Translations under genes and position numbers: made by a program
Shown: positions 6,601 through 9,390 of the stretch, one piece after another
Layout of the letters: each line of letters begins with the position of its first letter
Numbering within the stretch: position 1 is the first letter of the stretch
Notes under the pieces: generated by a model
What the model saw: the letters and a program-made list of their open reading frames with translations, nothing else
Databases searched by the model: none
What the model was told of the DNA's origin: nothing
From: Lutibacter sp.
GTDB taxonomy: Bacteria > Bacteroidota > Bacteroidia > Flavobacteriales > Flavobacteriaceae
DNA length: 9,390 nt
Reading direction: 5' to 3'
NCBI GenBank assembly: GCA_003516285.1
Contig: DPCK01000025.1
Coordinates: 42,383-51,772, forward strand

Positions 6601-8133
6601 CTTCTTTATATGTTTCCATTCACTGGCGGAATCGTAGGTTGCCTGTTTTTCTGCTTTTATGTCATTTAATAAGGCTTCTATATCTTTAGCTGGACGAATG
6701 TCTTTTATGGTCATCGACAGGAATTCTTCCCTTGTATAATCGTAATGTTGAATAGCGGCGTTATTAACCTCGAGAAAAGCAAGTGTTTCTAAGTCGAAAA
6801 TCCACATAGGTTGCGGATTGTTTAAAAACATATAACGATATTTTTCTTCGTTAACTTTTAGGGCTTCTTCCGCTTCCTTATTTTTGCTAATGTCTTCTTT
6901 GATGGCTATATAAGAAGAAATTTCACCTACTTCATTTTTAATGGGTGTTATGGTTGTTCGTTCCCAGTAAAAATTTCCATCTTTAGCTTTATTTTGAAAT
7001 TCACCTTTCCATATATTTCCGGCGGTTATTGTTTGCCATAAATTACTATAAAATTCTTTTGGCTGCTTTCCTGAACTTAAAACTCTAGGGTTTTTCCCTA
7101 AAACTTCTGCAGCTGAATAACCCGTTATTTCGGTAAACTTAGGATTTGTATATTCAATATTTCCTTTATCATCAGTGATAATAACAGTATTGGCGCTTTG
7201 TTCAATTGCACTGGAGAGTTTTTTATGATCAGCTTCAGATTTTTTACGCTCAGTGATGTCTCTAAATGCGGTAACTCTAAGTGTTTTATGATTAGTGTCG
7301 GTAATGTTTCTCGCTTCTACCTCAATTGGAAATATGGATCCGTCTTTTCTTATCCCTTCTGCTTCATAAGGATGCGTTTTTTTCTTGGTCCTGTTTTTGG
7401 CAATAATCTTATGATAATACTCCGGATAAATAATTTTAGTAATATCCTTGCCCACTAAATCTTTGCGTTTGTAGCCAAACATTTTTAAAAAAGAAGCATT
7501 GCAATCAATTACAACTCCCATTTCGTGGATTAAAATTCCTTCAAATGTAAGATTCGATAATTTTTTGAATTTTTCTTCATTCTCTTGTGCAACCTGCTTT
7601 GCTATTTTTAGCGATTTAATTTTTAAATTTAATTGGGCGTCAAAAACTATTTTTTCAAGTACTTTCTCTATTTTTATGGCTATTAATTGGAGAATAATTT
7701 CAATAGTTTTCGCATCTTTTAAAGTCTTAGAGTGCATAAGGGCAATTATCCCCAAAGGTTCTTTTTCAGAATTCCATAAAGGTATGCCCATATAACTCTC
7801 AATGTTCTTTTTGGTCAAGAAATCATCTTTTGGAAAAAGATTTTTTGCATTGGCAGGATAAGCGCAAAAATTTTTATTGATGACTGTTTCACAAGGTGTA
7901 TTTGCCAATTTATAAATGGTGTTGGGCAAAAAATCGCCGTTACCATAAAATGCAACAGTTTCTGCAATGGTTGGCTTCATTAATGAATATTTGTCAATTA
8001 TTACATAATTAACGCCAAATAACTCAGCCAAAAAAACAGCGGTATCTTTTAGAAATTTAGAAGAATCCTTTTCATACCCTTGTTCGGAAATGAAGGCTAT
8101 GGTTTCTTTAATATAATGCTGTTTAATTTTCAT
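3601..8133 (-). CDS. Large soluble GAF-multi-PAS hybrid sensor histidine kinase with C-terminal receiver
   Basis: A 1510-residue two-component protein. In order: GAF (about 1-165; TPCETV at 79-84, YMGIPLWNSEKEPLGIIALMHS at 114-135), then seven PAS/PAC units at about 186-296, 303-420, 428-545, 560-682, 695-815, 845-990 and 1000-1120, most ending in a DITE- or DIS-type PAC motif, with a coiled-coil stretch near 813-845. HisKA carries the phospho-accepting His1147 in NMSHEIRTP. HATPase_c has an N box NLLENALKF (1262-1270), G1 DSGIGI (1297-1302), F box FERFSQ (1311-1316) and G2 GGLGLGLSI (1326-1334). The receiver (about 1388-1508) has the acidic pair E1394/D1395, phosphoacceptor Asp1442 (LMDIKMPKMDG), Thr1470 and Lys1492. 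All catalytic residues are present. No membrane segment or signal peptide is visible, so it should sense a cytosolic cue. There is no HPt, DNA-binding output or dedicated partner regulator nearby. hemG lies 92 bp upstream on the same strand with no visible terminator between them. The ligand is unknown. Confidence 0.96.
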   Translation of the reverse strand: MKIKQHYIKETIAFISEQGYEKDSSKFLKDTAVFLAELFGVNYVIIDKYSLMKPTIAETVAFYGNGDFLPNTIYKLANTPCETVINKNFCAYPANAKNLFPKDDFLTKKNIESYMGIPLWNSEKEPLGIIALMHSKTLKDAKTIEIILQLIAIKIEKVLEKIVFDAQLNLKIKSLKIAKQVAQENEEKFKKLSNLTFEGILIHEMGVVIDCNASFLKMFGYKRKDLVGKDITKIIYPEYYHKIIAKNRTKKKTHPYEAEGIRKDGSIFPIEVEARNITDTNHKTLRVTAFRDITERKKSEADHKKLSSAIEQSANTVIITDDKGNIEYTNPKFTEITGYSAAEVLGKNPRVLSSGKQPKEFYSNLWQTITAGNIWKGEFQNKAKDGNFYWERTTITPIKNEVGEISSYIAIKEDISKNKEAEEALKVNEEKYRYMFLNNPQPMWIFDLETLAFLEVNNAAIQHYDYTREEFLSMTIKDIRPAKDIEALLNDIKAEKQATYDSASEWKHIKKSGEIIDVNIVAHAITFNNRKARHIMIIDITAAKIANQELLKATKEIEKSERKFRDLFEKSGDAILIIKNGVFVECNQATVDMLGYKTKMEFLNTHPSKLSPKLQPDGIDSLNKAEEMMKISLKNGTHRFEWWHTKSNGDNFPVEVLLTTIENEPNNKVIHCIWRDITERKYAANELTKAYETIKERENFVSKIIETANEGFWLIDENANTIDVNTEMCKILGRPEIEVIGKSIYDFVDKKNYEIFKKQLEVRKKGESSSYEIELLNTNGKNVPCLFKTSPIFNNKNEMVGSFALVSDITNLKTTFQKVENQNFELRKLSHELSEKNRLLLDSKDRFINLFEQNPVPLWEQDFSRVIKILKEKKTETDDLKTYLDENPNFVEECIASIKILNVNKAGLELFGVNDVEELKIHLGKTNSKRAVEVLKNELMSIWSNKKTFSDETELVGKNGSNILARIKSVIIDDYGTSIASVIDITEAKNAENKLKETQYLLLESQKIANIGSYVLDFSTGFWKSSPTLNEIFGIDEQYNKNIQGWKSFVHPEDIEMMEVYFEKNILVNKESFNKEYRIIRNSDKRIRWVQGMGNLEFDNQGNPKRLIGTTQDISEKRQILLDLISAKEKAEEGNRLKTEFIQNMSHEIRTPMNGILGFSDLLDNPDLSNEKRKKFIEIIRNSTHQLLHIIDDLMEISVLETKQIMAEEHPVCLNDLLFELFTIFNIKATKKSISLVLENELSDKESTILTDKNKLNKVLSNLLENALKFTNEGIVELGYKLNKDNEPAELKIFVKDSGIGIKQEKQELIFERFSQAEKELSKKVGGLGLGLSIAKENTELLGGKITVVSELGKGAAFFVTILYKPVNLTQKIENEKIKEKVVNEKKHTILITEDEDVNYMVLEILLEDKLKFPCIIIHAKDGLEAVELCKSNPEIELVLMDIKMPKMDGREATRIIKEFRPNLPIIAQTAYSSPEEKEKAFLAGCDDFLSKPINKEDLDSKLKNYLLKI

Positions 8134-8225
8134 AGGGGTTGGGACGTTTAATTATTCTGTTCAATCCAACTTTTATTAAAGTAAATATATAAAAATAATT
8201 GAATTAAAATTAAACGAATGAGACC

Positions 8226-8753
8226 CTATAAATTAATAAGTTCTTTTCCAAATTCATTCACTTTATCCCAGTTGGTATATTCAATTTCAGCATCCGTATT
8301 TGTTGGTCCTTTGGTCATCCACATAATTAACTGAATCATTTTCCGATCAAAAAAGGAATATTTTTTATAGTCCAGTTTGCCCGCAAAAACTTTAACAACA
8401 GTTGGTTTCCATTCAATGGTTTTAAAAAATTTCACCACATACGGATTTGTGTCAGGATCGCTTTTTTCGGGTTTCCGGGCAACCAAGTTTACAGAGAAGA
8501 AAGCTGTTTTTATGGCGTCAAGTTTTTCCTTATTTGTGTTTATGAATTCAATTATTTTAGGGTTGTGAACGCCGTATCTAATGCTTGCGCCAATAACAAG
8601 TTTGCTGTATTTGGAGATGTCTTCGTTAAAATCGTCAATTGAAATTAAATCAATTTCTTGATTATTTTGTTGAAGCACTTCTTTAAGTTTATTGCAAATC
8701 TTCAGTGTTTGTCCGTCAACTGTTGAATATATTATTCCTATTTTAGGTGTCAT
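8226..8753 (-). CDS. hemG: HemG-type menaquinone-dependent protoporphyrinogen IX dehydrogenase (flavodoxin fold)
   Basis: A 175-residue FMN flavodoxin-fold protein closely resembling E. coli HemG, which oxidises protoporphyrinogen IX to protoporphyrin IX and passes electrons to the quinone pool: the penultimate haem step, peripheral to the cytoplasmic membrane and independent of O2. Diagnostic features are the FMN phosphate loop YSTVDGQT (9-16), IGASIRYG (54-61), the strongly HemG-like block FFSVNLVARKPEK (85-97) followed by DTNPYVVKFF (101-110), and the later FDRKMIQLIMWMTKGPTNTD (135-154), which spans the HemG-specific segment missing from ordinary flavodoxins. The ending YTNWDKVNEFGKEL (159-172) is also typical. 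Length fits the family (E. coli about 181). A flavodoxin-domain protein of other function is possible but less likely given the NLVARKPEK block. ATG 8753 is the natural start. Upstream lie a candidate -7 element and an FNR-like palindrome; the hybrid kinase gene follows. Confidence 0.9.
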   Translation of the reverse strand: MTPKIGIIYSTVDGQTLKICNKLKEVLQQNNQEIDLISIDDFNEDISKYSKLVIGASIRYGVHNPKIIEFINTNKEKLDAIKTAFFSVNLVARKPEKSDPDTNPYVVKFFKTIEWKPTVVKVFAGKLDYKKYSFFDRKMIQLIMWMTKGPTNTDAEIEYTNWDKVNEFGKELINL

Positions 8754-8810
8754 TGATATTGTTTAAAATTAATTTTTATGTGAACGTTTTCAAGCTAATT
8801 TTAATGGTTG

Positions 8811-8818
8811 TAAATTTA
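8811..8818 (-). promoter_or_regulatory. Candidate -7 promoter element for hemG
   Basis: On the minus strand, TAAATTTA differs from TAnnTTTG only at the last base and sits in GTAAATTTACAACC, which matches the pheS promoter segment GTAAATTTGCAACC (655-668) at 13 of 14 positions. This predicts a start site near 8807 and a leader of about 53 nt. The element lies within a perfect 14-bp palindrome TTGTAAATTTACAA (8808-8821), so an operator role is an alternative. Confidence 0.42.
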
Positions 8819-8840
8819 CAAAAGGCGCAATTGCTTTTTT

Positions 8841-8854
8841 ATGATATATATCAA
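8841..8854 (-). promoter_or_regulatory. FNR/CRP-family-like binding site upstream of hemG
   Basis: The minus strand reads TTGATATATATCAT, matching the FNR consensus TTGATnnnnATCAA at 9 of 10 specified positions; the inner 12 bp TGATATATATCA is a perfect palindrome. Its centre (8847.5) is about 40.5 bp upstream of the start site predicted from the -7 element, the class II activator position. The consensus comes from E. coli FNR; use by a Bacteroidota Crp/Fnr-family regulator is inferred. Confidence 0.5.
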
Positions 8855-8887
8855 CCAAAAATAGCCAAATATTTGAAATTTAATTAC

Positions 8888-8916
8888 AAAAAAACCAGTC
8901 AATACTGACTGGTTTT
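8888..8916 (-). terminator. Rho-independent terminator of the cold-shock gene
   Basis: AAAACCAGTC (8891-8900) and GACTGGTTTT (8907-8916) form a perfect 10-bp stem with a 6-nt loop. Read on the minus strand, the hairpin begins 28 nt after the csp stop and ends in an uninterrupted T tract (complement of the A run 8888-8894). On the plus strand a T-rich run also follows (8913-8925), so it could stop transcription both ways. Confidence 0.9.
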
Positions 8917-8943
8917 AGTTTTTTTAAAGACAAGGAATAAATA

Positions 8944-9135
8944 TTAAATTACTTTTACATTTACTGCGCTTAACCCTTTTTTACCTTCTTCAAGTTCAAA
9001 TTCAACTTCGTCGCCATCACTAATTTTGTCAATTAACCCTGTAATGTGTACGAAGTAGTCTTTTTTTGAAGTTTCTTCGGTAATAAATCCAAATCCTTTA
9101 GCTTGGTTGAAGAATTTTACTGTTCCTTTTTTCAT
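8944..9135 (-). CDS. Cold-shock domain protein (CspA family)
   Basis: A 63-residue single cold-shock domain (OB fold) that binds single-stranded RNA or DNA and acts as an RNA chaperone in the cytosol. RNP1 is KGFGFI (13-18) and RNP2 is YFVHI (27-31), a variant of the usual VFVHF that keeps the stacking aromatic and histidine. It opens with the family hallmark GTVKFFN (4-10) and ends with a shortened strand 5 (GLSAVNVKVI). Compared with typical 65-70-residue bacterial Csps it is slightly short, with fewer residues around the loop after RNP2 (ITGLIDKISDGDEVEFEL), as is common in Bacteroidota. It is acidic in the middle and C-terminal half (EFELEEGKK). It is a separate transcription unit bounded downstream by a strong terminator. 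The leader is only about 100 nt to the gpsA stop, with no recognisable long cold-box leader. Expression may be cold-induced or constitutive; the sequence does not decide. Confidence 0.95.
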   Translation of the reverse strand: MKKGTVKFFNQAKGFGFITEETSKKDYFVHITGLIDKISDGDEVEFELEEGKKGLSAVNVKVI

Positions 9136-9218
9136 TGTTAAATAATTTATTAAAGCACTAAAGTACTAATATTTGCGCTTGTTTTTGATTTTTTTTGAGT
9201 TATTTTGAAAAAAAAAAC

Positions 9219-9242
9219 ATTCGTGGTGCAATTTGTGTCTAA
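9219..9242. repeat. Short GTG-rich repeat fragment overlapping the gpsA stop
   Basis: ATTCGTGGTGCA and ATTTGTGTCTAA form two degenerate 12-bp tandem units (7 of 12 identical) that resemble short intergenic repeats of the ATTCGTG type I recall from flavobacteria. The copy covers the gpsA TAG stop codon (9239-9241). It is short, so the call is tentative. Confidence 0.3.
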
Positions 9243-9390
9243 TCCAATACGTCTGTTAATTCTTTAAAAATTTGTTTTGGGTTTTTATTTTCATATAATA
9301 TTCCATAAACAGCGTCAATAATCGGTGTTTTTGCCTTGTTTTTTTCATTGATTAAAAAGGCGCTTTTTGTGGCGTAATAACCTTCTGCAA
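9239..9390 (-). CDS. gpsA: Glycerol-3-phosphate dehydrogenase [NAD(P)+], C-terminal part (runs off right edge)
   Basis: The minus strand from the window edge to TAG (9239-9241) encodes 49 residues beginning AEGYYATKSAFLINE and ending FKELTDVLD. The pattern (V)AEGYYxTK, then KAKTPIIDAVYGILYENKNPKQI, then xxLT is the conserved C-terminal helix region of GpsA, which reduces dihydroxyacetone phosphate to sn-glycerol 3-phosphate for phospholipid synthesis in the cytosol. The N-terminal NAD-binding GxGxxG fold and catalytic lysines lie outside the window, so the assignment rests on this tail alone, but the motif spacing is characteristic. It precedes the csp gene on the same strand with a 103-bp gap containing an A-rich/T-rich tract and no convincing terminator. 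Confidence 0.88.
   Translation of the reverse strand, partial: AEGYYATKSAFLINEKNKAKTPIIDAVYGILYENKNPKQIFKELTDVLD

Noticed and set aside
6870..7227. Second PAS domain as a LOV blue-light sensor
   Set aside because: The equivalent position reads GKNPRVLSSG, lacking the conserved cysteine of the LOV GxNCRFLQ motif.
8149..8160. TAATTATTCTGT upstream of the kinase gene, identical to 669-680 before pheS
   Set aside because: A 12-base AT-rich match in opposite contexts (sense of pheS, antisense of the kinase) is expected by chance in a window this size.
9153..9175. TACTTTAG on the minus strand as the csp -7 promoter element
   Set aside because: One mismatch to TAnnTTTG, no -33 TTG, and it would leave an unusually short leader for a cold-shock gene; not strong enough to list.
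9201..9238. gpsA terminator made from the T10 tract (minus strand) and the preceding GTG-rich sequence
   Set aside because: A T tract is present, but I find no stable stem directly before it, so an intrinsic terminator is not supported.
1..9390. CRISPR array, tRNA or rRNA genes, prophage, toxin-antitoxin or transposase genes
   Set aside because: No regularly spaced direct repeats, cloverleaf-like sequences or recognisable mobile-element proteins were seen on either strand; all long frames are accounted for by chromosomal genes.

Overview
The window reads as ordinary chromosome from a member of the Bacteroidota, most likely Flavobacteriaceae. It is strongly AT-rich, genes lack Shine-Dalgarno leaders, the clearest promoter is a Bacteroidota-type TAnnTTTG -7 element (upstream of pheS), and intergenic spaces carry short GC-rich or GTG-rich inverted repeats of a kind I associate with flavobacterial genomes. 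No phage, plasmid, CRISPR, tRNA or rRNA signal is visible.

Layout. The left edge (1-557, minus) holds the N-terminal 185 residues of a gene I recognise as the Bacteroidota PEP-synthase/PPDK-like protein that begins with receiver-like domains. It diverges from pheS (684-1703, plus; phenylalanyl-tRNA synthetase alpha subunit). After pheS come a GC-rich composite inverted repeat (about 1704-1807), a small protein of unknown function (1838-2239, plus), a second intergenic repeat with a 17-bp stem (about 2298-2390), and a secreted lactonase-family beta-propeller (2455-3531, plus). The longest reading frame of the propeller gene extends falsely upstream to 2314 into the repeat.

On the minus strand, converging on the propeller gene, lies a 1510-residue soluble hybrid histidine kinase (3601-8133): one GAF domain, seven PAS domains, HisKA, HATPase and a C-terminal receiver. 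Upstream of it on the same strand is a HemG-type, flavodoxin-fold protoporphyrinogen IX dehydrogenase (8226-8753), then a cold-shock protein with a clear terminator (8944-9135), then the C-terminal 49 codons of glycerol-3-phosphate dehydrogenase gpsA at the right edge (9239-9390).

How the parts may work together. Most are independent housekeeping genes. The most suggestive unit is hemG plus kinase: they are co-oriented, 92 bp apart, with no visible terminator between them. About 94 bp upstream of hemG is a near-perfect FNR-type palindrome, placed at the expected class II distance (about -40.5) from a variant -7 element. This suggests oxygen-responsive control of quinone-linked haem synthesis, possibly shared by the kinase. 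I found no clearly new multi-gene system; the items most worth checking are this regulatory arrangement, the kinase's sensor array and the two intergenic repeats.
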